Below are positions 27,885 through 36,039 of a stretch of 64,000 nt of DNA, in pieces. The notes under the pieces are model-generated. The model saw nothing but the letters and a program-made list of their open reading frames with translations. It had not been told where the DNA came from and searched no databases. The first letter of the stretch is position 1. Each line of letters begins with the position of its first letter. Source of the stretch: GCA-2690565 sp002457235 (lineage in GTDB: Bacteria; Verrucomicrobiota; Verrucomicrobiia; Opitutales; Coraliomargaritaceae); contig JBJLEZ010000008.1 in the NCBI GenBank assembly GCA_045565695.1, positions 62,001 to 126,000 of the forward strand, written 5' to 3'. The position numbers were made by a program, and so were the translations under genes.

Positions 27885-28658
27885 TTATTGTTCTGTTGTG
27901 ACAATACATGTTTTTGTCAAACCAACAAGAAATTCTTTATTTCCATCTGTGCCTTTAATAGGTGAATCAATATGCCCAATAATTTTTGAATTAGGTAGTG
28001 AATTTTTGCAAAAGCTGAGGAGATCTTCTAAAACCCTTTGGTGTATTTTTGGGTTTTTTATAATTCCTTTTCCTTCATCAACTTCATGTTTTTCGGCTTC
28101 AAATTGAGGTTTTATTAATGCGATAAGAATACCATTTTCGCCCAATACTGTCCATACAGCAGGTAGAATTTTTTTTAAAGATATGAAGGATAGATCCATA
28201 ACGATTCTTGGATATTCATCATGTGGTAAGTCGCTAGCTTTTAAATAGCGGGCATTTAACTTCTCTATATTGGTGACTCTGCAATCTTGAATTAATTTAT
28301 TATGCAGCTGTGCTCGTCCGACATCAATACACGTGACGTGCTTAGCCCCATTTTGTAAACAGCAATCCGTGAACCCACCTGTAGATGCTCCTACATCTAA
28401 GACCAAACAATCTTGCATGGATATTGAAAACTGTAGAATGAAGCCTTCAAGTTTTTCTCCACCGCGACTGACAAAGCGAGGTGGTTCTATAATTCGAATA
28501 GGAGCGTCACACTGTACCATCTGGCCAGGTTTATCCAGCCTTTGAGTTTCTTGCATGACTTTTCCTGCGAGAATCAAAGCTTTGGCCTTAGAGCGTGAGT
28601 CTACTAAATTGTTGTCGACTAACCACTCATCTAATCGAAGTTTTTTCTTTTTTGTCAC
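27885..28658 (-). CDS. tlyA: TlyA family rRNA 2'-O-methyltransferase
   Basis: TlyA enzymes methylate the 2'-OH of cytidines in 16S and/or 23S rRNA; some were earlier described as hemolysins. An N-terminal S4 RNA-binding domain (RLDEWLVDNNLVDSRSKAKA, starting near residue 8) precedes a FtsJ-like methyltransferase with the SAM loop DVGASTGGFTDCCLQ and DVGRAQLHNKL. The catalytic-type DLSFISLKK and ALIKPQFEA motifs follow. The start is GTG. Length (257 aa) is typical. It lies 20 bp upstream of nadK on the same strand. Confidence 0.92.
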   Translation of the reverse strand: MTKKKKLRLDEWLVDNNLVDSRSKAKALILAGKVMQETQRLDKPGQMVQCDAPIRIIEPPRFVSRGGEKLEGFILQFSISMQDCLVLDVGASTGGFTDCCLQNGAKHVTCIDVGRAQLHNKLIQDCRVTNIEKLNARYLKASDLPHDEYPRIVMDLSFISLKKILPAVWTVLGENGILIALIKPQFEAEKHEVDEGKGIIKNPKIHQRVLEDLLSFCKNSLPNSKIIGHIDSPIKGTDGNKEFLVGLTKTCIVTTEQ

Positions 28659-28763
28659 TATTTTAGAGTTCGGATGTATTGAATAGGATGGAGTCTTTAT
28701 CTCGACTTGGTGCTTGCTATATTTTGGTAAATTTTAATTCATAAGACTCCATAACTTAGTTTT

Positions 28764-29603
28764 ATGAAGAGACCAATAGATACATTGATTTGTGTGAATA
28801 AGGCAAACAAAGATTTAGCTGAAGCCTATGCTAAAATTTTAAACATTACTTTCTGTGAAACTGAGTTAGGCGATGAATTGTCTAATAAGGCTTTTGCAAA
28901 AAGTTTATCGAATATAACATCAAAAGACTGCATTATGCTTATGGATGAAGCAGGGCTGCATTTACAAATGTTGCATCCATCTGTCTTTAAAATACAGGTG
29001 AATTTTCTTTCATCACAAATGGAATACAGACGCATAAAGGGTGGTGGAAGAAATCAATTAATTGCTAAGGCAGTAGGGCTGAAATCAAATGTATCTCCAG
29101 TTGTTTTAGATGGGACTGCTGGTTTAGGTAAGGATGCTTTTGTTTTAGCCAGTTTAGGTTGCCATGTTTACATGGCTGAGCGGAATCCTTGGGTTCGTCT
29201 ACTTTTAGAAGATGGCTTAAGGAGGGCATCTATTATTGCGGAAAATAATCCTGATTTAAAATCTATTCTAGAGCGTTTAAAACTGCTTGGAAGTGATGCT
29301 ATTGAGTTATTTAAATCTCAGCATATGGAATCAGTGGGGATTATTTATTTAGATCCGATGTTCCCCCATCCAGAGAAAAGAGCTCTTGTAAAAAAAGATA
29401 TGCAAATGTTGCAGTTTCTTGTCGGTGAAGATGAAGATGCTGAAGATTTACTTAACAGTGCCTTATCGACAAAGGTAGAAAGAATAGTAGTGAAACGACC
29501 ACGAACAGATCAGGCGATAGCTTCTAAGCAAGTAAGTTATGTATTAGAGGGGAAGCGAAATCGATATGATATCTATTTACAATCGGGTGAAAGTAGAATT
29601 TAA
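28764..29603 (+). CDS. rsmJ: 16S rRNA (guanine-N2)-methyltransferase RsmJ
   Basis: RsmJ makes m2G at position 1516 of E. coli 16S rRNA. The family motifs are very clear: GGGRNQLIAKAVG (about 93-105), VVLDGTAGLGKDAFVLASLG (SAM binding, about 113-132), and the catalytic-type YLDPMFPHPEKRALVKKDMQ, followed by LVGEDEDAEDLL and RIVVKRPR. Length (279 aa) fits. RsmJ is best known from Gammaproteobacteria, so its presence here is worth noting, though the motif match is strong. Confidence 0.9.
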   Translation: MKRPIDTLICVNKANKDLAEAYAKILNITFCETELGDELSNKAFAKSLSNITSKDCIMLMDEAGLHLQMLHPSVFKIQVNFLSSQMEYRRIKGGGRNQLIAKAVGLKSNVSPVVLDGTAGLGKDAFVLASLGCHVYMAERNPWVRLLLEDGLRRASIIAENNPDLKSILERLKLLGSDAIELFKSQHMESVGIIYLDPMFPHPEKRALVKKDMQMLQFLVGEDEDAEDLLNSALSTKVERIVVKRPRTDQAIASKQVSYVLEGKRNRYDIYLQSGESRI

Positions 29604-29678
29604 ATAATTTATAATTAGGAATACACATAACGTGTAATAATAATTGAATAAATAACATAACAGAGATAGTTAAAAATA

Positions 29679-30788
29679 ATGGATTCAAGATACTTAAAAT
29701 TAGCAGATGTGCTGACTCAACACTCGATTGATCTTAAAAAGGGTGAGAGGGTCTTGATCGATGTATATGATATTCCTGAAGCGATGGTTATAGCTTTGAT
29801 CCGTTCAGTGAGGTCAAAAGGTGGCATCCCTTATGTGAATTTGAATAATGGTCGCATTCAGAGAGAGTTGGTTACCCATTTGGACGATGGACAATTTGAC
29901 CGGCAATCTGCATGGCAATTACAACAGATGAAAGGAATGGATGGCTACATTGCCATTCGTGGTTCAGATAATATTTACGAAATGTCTGATGTGGATGCCA
30001 AGAATATGGTGGCTTTTTCTCGATCGATGAAAGCTACATTAGATCATAGGGTGAATAAAACAAAGTGGGTGATACTACGTTGGCCCACTGCGTCTATGGC
30101 TCAACAGGCATTAATGAGTTCAGAAAGTTTTGCAGATTTCTTTTTTCAAGTTTGTACCTTTGATTATAAGAAAATGAAAAAGGGAATGCTACGATTAGAA
30201 AATTTGATGTCCAAGACGGACAAAGTGGAAATCAAAGGATCAGGAGTAGACTTAAGCTTTTCGATTAAAGGGATTGGTGCGGTTGCTTGTGGTGGGAGTA
30301 AAAATATCCCCGATGGTGAAGTCTTTTCGTGCCCAGTTAAAAATTCTGTAGAAGGAACAATCTCTTATAATGCACCAACGGTATATCGAGGAATTTCTTT
30401 TGATAATATTGCTCTAACTTTCAAAAAAGGTAAAATAGTGGATGCAAGGGCGAACAATACAAAAGCCCTAAATGAGATTTTAGATTCTGATCGTGGGGCA
30501 CGATTTATTGGAGAATTTGCTATTGGTTTCAATCCATTGATAAAAGAACCGATGCGTGATATTTTATTTGATGAAAAAATATCTGGCTCGTTTCATTTCA
30601 CCCCAGGTCAAGCTTATGAGGAAGCAGACAACGGGAACCGCTCGCAGGTACATTGGGATATGGTACATATTCAAAGACCTGAATATGGTGGTGGGTCTAT
30701 TTATTTTGATGGAAAACTTATCCGCAAAGATGGCTTATTTGTTAAAAAAGATCTGCTCTGTCTAAATCCAGATCAGTTATTAGCTTAA
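29679..30788 (+). CDS. M29 family aminopeptidase
   Basis: M29 enzymes (AmpS/AmpT type) are dimetal aminopeptidases of broad specificity in the cytoplasm. The N-terminal domain starts LTQHSIDLKKGERVLIDV, typical of the family. The metal ligands lie in the C-terminal half: FIGEFAIGFNPLI (Glu, about 275-287), a middle segment HFTPGQAYEEADNGN (about 306-320), and SQVHWDMVHIQRPEYGG (His/Asp, about 322-338). Length (369 aa) is close to the usual 370-415. It stands alone with 75 bp before it. Preferred substrate unknown. Confidence 0.86.
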   Translation: MDSRYLKLADVLTQHSIDLKKGERVLIDVYDIPEAMVIALIRSVRSKGGIPYVNLNNGRIQRELVTHLDDGQFDRQSAWQLQQMKGMDGYIAIRGSDNIYEMSDVDAKNMVAFSRSMKATLDHRVNKTKWVILRWPTASMAQQALMSSESFADFFFQVCTFDYKKMKKGMLRLENLMSKTDKVEIKGSGVDLSFSIKGIGAVACGGSKNIPDGEVFSCPVKNSVEGTISYNAPTVYRGISFDNIALTFKKGKIVDARANNTKALNEILDSDRGARFIGEFAIGFNPLIKEPMRDILFDEKISGSFHFTPGQAYEEADNGNRSQVHWDMVHIQRPEYGGGSIYFDGKLIRKDGLFVKKDLLCLNPDQLLA

Positions 30789-30828
30789 TCGATGCGAATT
30801 CTTATATAAGAGTGCCGTATGCACAATT

Positions 30829-31578
30829 TTATAAGCCCGATGCTATAGCTTCTTTTTGAATTTCAGTAAGTGTCTCAATTCCTTGTTTTCCTAAACTAAT
30901 TAATGCATTGAGTTGTTCTTCTGAGTAAGTCGCTTCTTCGCCAGAACTTTGCACTTCAACATATTTGCCTGAACCAGTCATTACAATATTTGCATCCACT
31001 TCAGCATCTTTATCTTCAAGATAATCTAAGTCTAAGATAGGGGTGTCTTTAAAAATACCTGCAGATACGGCTGCGACTGAATCTTTAAATGGATCTTTCT
31101 CTAATACCTTTTTTGCTATGAGTTTTTGTATGGCAATTTGTGCAGCAATATAAGCACCAGTGATTGAGGCAGTACGTGTGCCACCATCTGCTTGAAGTAC
31201 ATCACAATCAATCCACATGGTCTTTGCACCTAATACTTTTAGGTCGATAACAGCACGAAGTGAACGACCAATCAGTCTTTGAATCTCAATAGTGCGACCA
31301 TCTGTTTTACCGCGCGAGCTATCCCTTTGTTTACGGTCTAGTGTACTATAAGGAAGCATAGAGTATTCAGCAGTCATCCATCCTCCTTCAACGCCTTGTG
31401 CTCGCATCCAATTAGGTACTTTATTATCGATTGTGCAGGCACAAATGACTTGGGTATTTCCGAATGCAAATAAGACAGACCCTAAAGCATGTGGTGCGAT
31501 TCCTGTAGTATAGTGTATCGGTCTTAGTGCATTTAAGGCACGATCATTTGTGCGTTGAAGAGATTCGTTTGAATTCAT
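30829..31578 (-). CDS. rph: Ribonuclease PH
   Basis: RNase PH trims tRNA 3' ends by phosphorolysis. The conserved RPIHYTTGIAPHALGSVLFAFG opening (about 19-40), EYSMLPYSTLDRKQRDSSRG, TDGRTIEIQRLIGRSLRAVI (phosphate-binding Arg) and CDVLQADGGTRTASITGAYI with the catalytic Asp are all present. The protein ends normally at 249 aa. It is convergent with the M29 peptidase gene, 40 bp between stops. Confidence 0.96.
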   Translation of the reverse strand: MNSNESLQRTNDRALNALRPIHYTTGIAPHALGSVLFAFGNTQVICACTIDNKVPNWMRAQGVEGGWMTAEYSMLPYSTLDRKQRDSSRGKTDGRTIEIQRLIGRSLRAVIDLKVLGAKTMWIDCDVLQADGGTRTASITGAYIAAQIAIQKLIAKKVLEKDPFKDSVAAVSAGIFKDTPILDLDYLEDKDAEVDANIVMTGSGKYVEVQSSGEEATYSEEQLNALISLGKQGIETLTEIQKEAIASGL

Positions 31579-31660
31579 ATTTTATGATTAATTGATTTGC
31601 CTAAATTTTATCGGGTCGATTATTTTGACAACTTATTTTAAATTTTGGCAACCCTCAATA

Positions 31661-32512
31661 ATGGAAGTTTCTAATACAAATAATTCTTGGAAGATTGCAG
31701 CTTTTTACCATTTTACCAAATTTCCAGATTATGAATCATGGGCGGATCGTCTTGTAGAGCATGGTTTATCTGTAGGGTTGCGTGGTACCATTATACTTGC
31801 CGAAGAGGGAATTAATTCAACTTGTTCAGGTTCAGTTGAAGCGATTGATCGCACGATAGAATTAATTCGTTCAGATGAACGCTTTAAATCAATGGAAGTG
31901 AAATATTCTTATGCTGACTTTTGCCCATTTCCAAAATTTAAAGTTAAGAAAAAACCTGAGATTGTCACTTTTCGTCAGTCTGGAGCAGATCCGCGAACTA
32001 CAGTTGGTGAATATTTAGATCCTGAAGACTGGAATGATTTAATCAGTGACCCAGATGTGATTACAATAGATACAAGAAATGATTATGAAGTGAAAGTTGG
32101 GCAATTCAAAGGGGCGATAAATCCTAAAACAGATGACTTCACTGATTTTGCTCAATTTGTAGATAAACAATTAATTGAGCACAGAGATAAAAAAATTGCT
32201 ATGTATTGTACAGGAGGAATTCGTTGTGAGCGTTCCACCGCATATTTAAAAGAAAAGGGGTTCAAAGATGTGTATCATCTGAAAGGGGGTATTTTGAAAT
32301 ACTTAGAAACGATGCCAAAGAAGGAGAGTTTATGGGAAGGAGATTGTTTTGTTTTTGATTATCGAGTAGCTGTGAATCACGATCTCAAGCCAGCATTGTG
32401 GAAAATTGATCCCACGACTAATTTACCTGAACCAATGAATCCTTTAGAAATTGATAAAATAGCTGAAAGAAGGAGGAGCGGTGCTATTTTTAAAAAGCCT
32501 TATACATTCTAA
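31661..32512 (+). CDS. trhO: tRNA uridine(34) hydroxylase TrhO, rhodanese domain
   Basis: TrhO (YceA/UPF0176) hydroxylates uridine 34 of several tRNAs on the way to 5-methoxyuridine. An N-terminal acylphosphatase-like domain (AAFYHFTKF, GLRGTIILAEEGINSTCSG) is followed by a rhodanese domain with DTRNDYEVKVGQF and the active-site cysteine in MYCTGGIRCERS. The C-terminal Cys-poor tail with GDCFVFDYRVAV matches the family. The ATG at 31661 is chosen because the conserved domain begins just after it; the alternative TTG at 31592 adds 23 unrelated residues. With it the protein has 283 aa. Confidence 0.9.
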   Translation: MEVSNTNNSWKIAAFYHFTKFPDYESWADRLVEHGLSVGLRGTIILAEEGINSTCSGSVEAIDRTIELIRSDERFKSMEVKYSYADFCPFPKFKVKKKPEIVTFRQSGADPRTTVGEYLDPEDWNDLISDPDVITIDTRNDYEVKVGQFKGAINPKTDDFTDFAQFVDKQLIEHRDKKIAMYCTGGIRCERSTAYLKEKGFKDVYHLKGGILKYLETMPKKESLWEGDCFVFDYRVAVNHDLKPALWKIDPTTNLPEPMNPLEIDKIAERRRSGAIFKKPYTF

Positions 32513-32558
32513 GATATTGGTTGCATAAAATTACCAAATTTATTTTGATGAGTGGTTT

Positions 32559-33158
32559 ATGAAATTATTCCCCAACTATCGATGTCTGGTCGGCTATACC
32601 CTTGTAGAGGTCTTGGTTGTACTTGCCGTGATTGTTATTTTGGCGGGAATTACTTTTGGTACTGCAGCAGGTATCCAGTCAGCTCGAATGAAGTCGATTG
32701 CTAAAGCGGAAATTTCGCTTATTTCAAAGTCTTTATCTCGTTTTCATGCAAAGCATGGGGATTACCCGATTACCCAAGGTATAGAAAATAATGCGGTAAC
32801 CTTGTCCAAGGCTTTATTAGGGTGGAAAGTTTTTCAAGGAAACCCTGTTCAAATGGTTGATCTAAAAGAGGCACCATCAGATGGAATACGTCCTTTTATT
32901 GAGCTTTCTAAGCTTCTTTATGAAGGAGATTTGCCTTATTCAGATAAAATAATTCCAAGTAATGTACGACTTATTGACCCTTGGGGAAATGCCTATGTTT
33001 ATGCTTACAAAGAATCAGAGGAATGGGATAATTTTTCATTTGTACTTTACTCGAAAGGTTCTGACGGAGCGGATGTTAAATTAGAAGCAGATGGGGTACT
33101 CAGCACTAGTTTTAAAAATTTAAACAAAAATATGGATAATATTTATTTAGAAGATTGA
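32559..33158 (+). CDS. Type II-like pseudopilin 1 (GspG-like)
   Basis: The prepilin signature GYTLVEVLVVLAVIVILAG starts at about residue 12 after a short basic leader, with the Glu at mature position 5. It should be cut by prepilin peptidase and inserted in the inner membrane. The globular part contains a segment LIDPWGNAYVYAYKESEEWD near residue 135-155, similar to the major pseudopilin GspG (DPWGxxYxY), and a following SKGSDGAD that resembles the GspG calcium-binding loop. First of five pseudopilin genes in a row with 5-37 bp gaps. No secretion ATPase or secretin is in the window. Confidence 0.8.
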   Translation: MKLFPNYRCLVGYTLVEVLVVLAVIVILAGITFGTAAGIQSARMKSIAKAEISLISKSLSRFHAKHGDYPITQGIENNAVTLSKALLGWKVFQGNPVQMVDLKEAPSDGIRPFIELSKLLYEGDLPYSDKIIPSNVRLIDPWGNAYVYAYKESEEWDNFSFVLYSKGSDGADVKLEADGVLSTSFKNLNKNMDNIYLED

Positions 33159-33165
33159 TTGAATT

Positions 33166-33753
33166 ATGAATAAAAAAACTCAAAAAGGATTTACGCTTGT
33201 AGAATTATTAATGGTTTTAGCAGTGGTCGGCTTATTAGCCAGTATACTCATTCCTACAGCCGGAAGTATCCGAGAAAGTGCCTTGAAAACTTTGTGTAAG
33301 GCACAGCTATCTCAGTATATTAATGCCATCGTACAATTTAAAAGCCAGTATGGGTATTACCCTTTTGCACGTGGTAACAAAGATTATGTAATCGATTTAT
33401 CGGATCCTGAAGTATCACAAGAATTTATTGAGATCATGTCGGGTCGTGATGCTAAGTCTGGAAAGTCAAAAAGTACGGGTGGAAATCGAAAACGCATGTC
33501 TTTTCATGATTTTTCCGAAAATGAATTTTATATATTAGAGGATGATTTGTACTCTCTAACCCAATTAGCTGATCGTTTTAATAATACAAATATTCGTATA
33601 ATGATTGATGGTGATGGAGATGGGTTTATTTACCCTAGACCCTCCATGATTGCCCCTACAAGACCTAGAGCAAAAATTAGAGCAAGTATTACAGCATGGG
33701 TTGAGTCTGATGACTTGGATAAGTTTCCCGCCTATTCTTTATGGGAAAATTAG
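33166..33753 (+). CDS. Type II-like pseudopilin 2 (GspG-like)
   Basis: The prepilin signature KGFTLVELLMVLAVVGLLAS is at about residues 7-26, following a basic leader. The globular part has a D-rich segment IMIDGDGDGFIYPRP (about 144-158) that looks like a calcium-binding loop. This protein and the previous one share the N-terminal helix and a comparable segment on chain length and a YGYYP/HGDYP turn near residue 60-70, suggesting duplication. Seven bp separate it from gene 1. Confidence 0.78.
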   Translation: MNKKTQKGFTLVELLMVLAVVGLLASILIPTAGSIRESALKTLCKAQLSQYINAIVQFKSQYGYYPFARGNKDYVIDLSDPEVSQEFIEIMSGRDAKSGKSKSTGGNRKRMSFHDFSENEFYILEDDLYSLTQLADRFNNTNIRIMIDGDGDGFIYPRPSMIAPTRPRAKIRASITAWVESDDLDKFPAYSLWEN

Positions 33754-33790
33754 CCACTTATATTTAAGAAGGTTTTAAAGACATTACAGT

Positions 33791-34477
33791 ATGGAGAATC
33801 GTCACAAAGGATATACTTTAATAGAATTACTCGTTGTTCTCGGGTTAATGACTATCGCTTTCTCCTTTGTTATTGTTAATACCGTTAATGATGAGGGTAT
33901 GTCCTTAAAATCGTCTCAACGTATTCTCTCTGCTGTTGCTCAAGGGGTAAGAGGTCAAGCAATCATGAATCAGTCCCCCGCACGTTTGATTATTTATGCG
34001 GATCAGGGTCAAGATAGTGATCAGAATAAATACCTTCGATTTTTTGGTATCGTTACTCAGGATCCCAAAAATCCAAAGAAATGGATTGCTGGGACTGAGG
34101 GAACCTACTTGCCTAAGGGTATTTATTTTATGCCTGAACTGAGTCAAAGAGCTAATGGGCGAGGTAGGCAAGTTGGTAAAATGCATTTAGAATATCCACG
34201 GATTCGCTCAAAGTTTAATGACCCTAGATACGGTGAAGAATACTATTATTATGAATTTAATGCGAATGGAACTATGGCAGCAAAGTTTGTGAACACTTGG
34301 CTAATTTTTGGAGCGGGTACATTGGAGCCTATAGGGAATCGTCAGTTAGATGTTTCTTTCGACAATCCTTCTCAAGAGAGACTAAAATCTGGATTAATCT
34401 TCAGAAAAGTAGGCTCTACTACCTTGGTCACAGATTTTGATCAAATTGATCGTGCCACCCAAAAAAGTGTACGTTAA
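33791..34477 (+). CDS. Type II-like pseudopilin 3 (GspH-like)
   Basis: The prepilin signature KGYTLIELLVVLGLMTIAFS is at residues 6-25. The globular domain starts SQRILSAVAQGVRGQAIMNQ (about 47-66), a pattern typical of minor pseudopilins of the GspH/FimT kind where helix alpha-1 ends in a conserved QA segment, followed by beta strands with RLIIYADQG. It also resembles the Verru_Chthon cassette type D proteins known from Verrucomicrobia (from memory, not tested). Third in the cassette. Confidence 0.75.
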   Translation: MENRHKGYTLIELLVVLGLMTIAFSFVIVNTVNDEGMSLKSSQRILSAVAQGVRGQAIMNQSPARLIIYADQGQDSDQNKYLRFFGIVTQDPKNPKKWIAGTEGTYLPKGIYFMPELSQRANGRGRQVGKMHLEYPRIRSKFNDPRYGEEYYYYEFNANGTMAAKFVNTWLIFGAGTLEPIGNRQLDVSFDNPSQERLKSGLIFRKVGSTTLVTDFDQIDRATQKSVR

Positions 34478-34497
34478 TAAAATTGGAGATAATAAAA

Positions 34498-35145
34498 ATG
34501 TTTAAAAGAAAGCAAAAAAAGGGGTTTAGCTTAATTGAAACAGTATTATCGATTAGTATTTTTTTGGTGATCATTTTAGTTCTGTTGGCTATGCTTGGCC
34601 CAGTTTTATCCTCAGTGGATGAAGTCAAAGAAGCAGATGAAATTTCAACCATAGTAGAATCGCTTAACAGTTTCCTTCAGGCTAATTCAAGTTTAGCAGT
34701 CAATGGGTCTAATTTTGATTTAATTTATGAAGCAGTCAAATCTCGTGGTTTTGCCACCATTTATGTATTCCGTTCTTATGTTTCTAAAAATTCTCCTAAC
34801 ATTCAATTATCGATTGGCTTTTCACCGAAAGAAACCACATCTAGCATTCGGATGGAAAGAAGTGCGAAAATATATGATTTCCAAAATGCGGCTGGCCCAA
34901 TATATCGGGCAATTTTAACCAATGGTCCCCAGATGCCTAAGCAGTATTATCGTGATAGGGGCAGATCAGCTAAGCCTCGTTACTATCTCACGACTGATAG
35001 ATACGCGTTTAAAAATAATTATCTTCCCTTAGAAATTTCTTTATTTTCAAATGATCACGGTTTGGAATTTTTAGATAGTATTCAACTCAAGGATATCTTA
35101 GAGAAAAAACCTATTGTAACTTATTTCACTGTAATAAATCGATAA
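34498..35145 (+). CDS. Type II-like pseudopilin 4 (GspI-like)
   Basis: The prepilin signature KGFSLIETVLSISIFLVIIL starts at about residue 7. The ATG at 34498 is chosen because a GGAG ribosome-binding sequence (34485-34488) sits about 9 bp upstream; a TTG at 34483 gives a longer frame but includes that site. This is one of the few clear ribosome-binding sites in the window. The 215-aa protein resembles Verru_Chthon type B proteins (ETVLSIxIF). Its domain after residue 40 has no motif I can name. Confidence 0.72.
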   Translation: MFKRKQKKGFSLIETVLSISIFLVIILVLLAMLGPVLSSVDEVKEADEISTIVESLNSFLQANSSLAVNGSNFDLIYEAVKSRGFATIYVFRSYVSKNSPNIQLSIGFSPKETTSSIRMERSAKIYDFQNAAGPIYRAILTNGPQMPKQYYRDRGRSAKPRYYLTTDRYAFKNNYLPLEISLFSNDHGLEFLDSIQLKDILEKKPIVTYFTVINR

Positions 35146-35157
35146 GACCCATGCCCT

Positions 35158-36039
35158 ATGAAATCTAAAGGATTCACATTGATCGAAATCTTGGTAACCA
35201 CTACGATAATGGTTTTGTTAGCGGGGTTTGCGATCCAAATAACAGGACAAGTAATCAATGTTTGGAGTCGTAGTTCTGCAAAATTAGCTACCGTGGCAGA
35301 AGCCCGTGTAGCTATGGATGTAATTGCAAATGATCTAGAAGGGATTGTCTTGAGAAATGATGGATACGAATGGTTTCGAGCAGAAAATGATTTTTTAAAA
35401 GAACCGGCGAATACCCTATCAACAGCACTAAGGTTTTTTAGTGTGATTAAAGATAAGACAATAGACTCTGAGGGTAGGACAATACCCGGAGATATATCAG
35501 CGATAGCTTATAATCTGCATTACGTGAATCCTATAGATGGTTCAAATCAAGGTAAAAAATCCTTTGTTTTATACCGCATGGAAGTCGATCCAGAAAAGAC
35601 TTATAATCTCCTATTAGATCCTTCTAACCGTGAATTTTTGCCCAATAAGAGAAGTTCAATATGGGGACAAGGGAATGTGATTAAGGGGAAAAATGGCGGT
35701 AATTATCTCGCGATGAATATCGTCAACTTTGAGATTGATTTTCATGTTGAAGATGACGGCGATCGCACAACACCTACCTTATATTTTGAGAGAAGTAAAA
35801 AAAACCCAAGGCGATCAGTGATTTATGGAGGAAAGGCTGCAACGATTGGTCCACAGGCCAAATTAGAACATTATCAAAGAGCCTTAGCCTACGCGGATAT
35901 TAAATTAACTGTTCTTTCTGATGAAGGTGCTGAAATTATGCGGAATGTTGAACAGCGATCTATGACATCTGAAGAAGTGATTCGCTTACACGGTGAAGAG
36001 TTTATCCGTAGGGTACACTTTCCTGTTAAGCCGTTTTAG
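35158..36039 (+). CDS. Type II-like pseudopilin 5 (GspJ-like)
   Basis: The prepilin signature KGFTLIEILVTTTIMVLLAG is at residues 4-23, without a long leader. Further on SSAKLATVAEARVAMDVIAN (about 40-59) followed by DLEGIVLR resembles the GspJ pattern (ARxALxxLxxDL). It also matches the general form of Verru_Chthon type C proteins. The 293-aa length is large for a minor pseudopilin but usual for GspJ-like ones in this phylum. It ends 14 bp inside the convergent alaS gene. Confidence 0.75.
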   Translation: MKSKGFTLIEILVTTTIMVLLAGFAIQITGQVINVWSRSSAKLATVAEARVAMDVIANDLEGIVLRNDGYEWFRAENDFLKEPANTLSTALRFFSVIKDKTIDSEGRTIPGDISAIAYNLHYVNPIDGSNQGKKSFVLYRMEVDPEKTYNLLLDPSNREFLPNKRSSIWGQGNVIKGKNGGNYLAMNIVNFEIDFHVEDDGDRTTPTLYFERSKKNPRRSVIYGGKAATIGPQAKLEHYQRALAYADIKLTVLSDEGAEIMRNVEQRSMTSEEVIRLHGEEFIRRVHFPVKPF

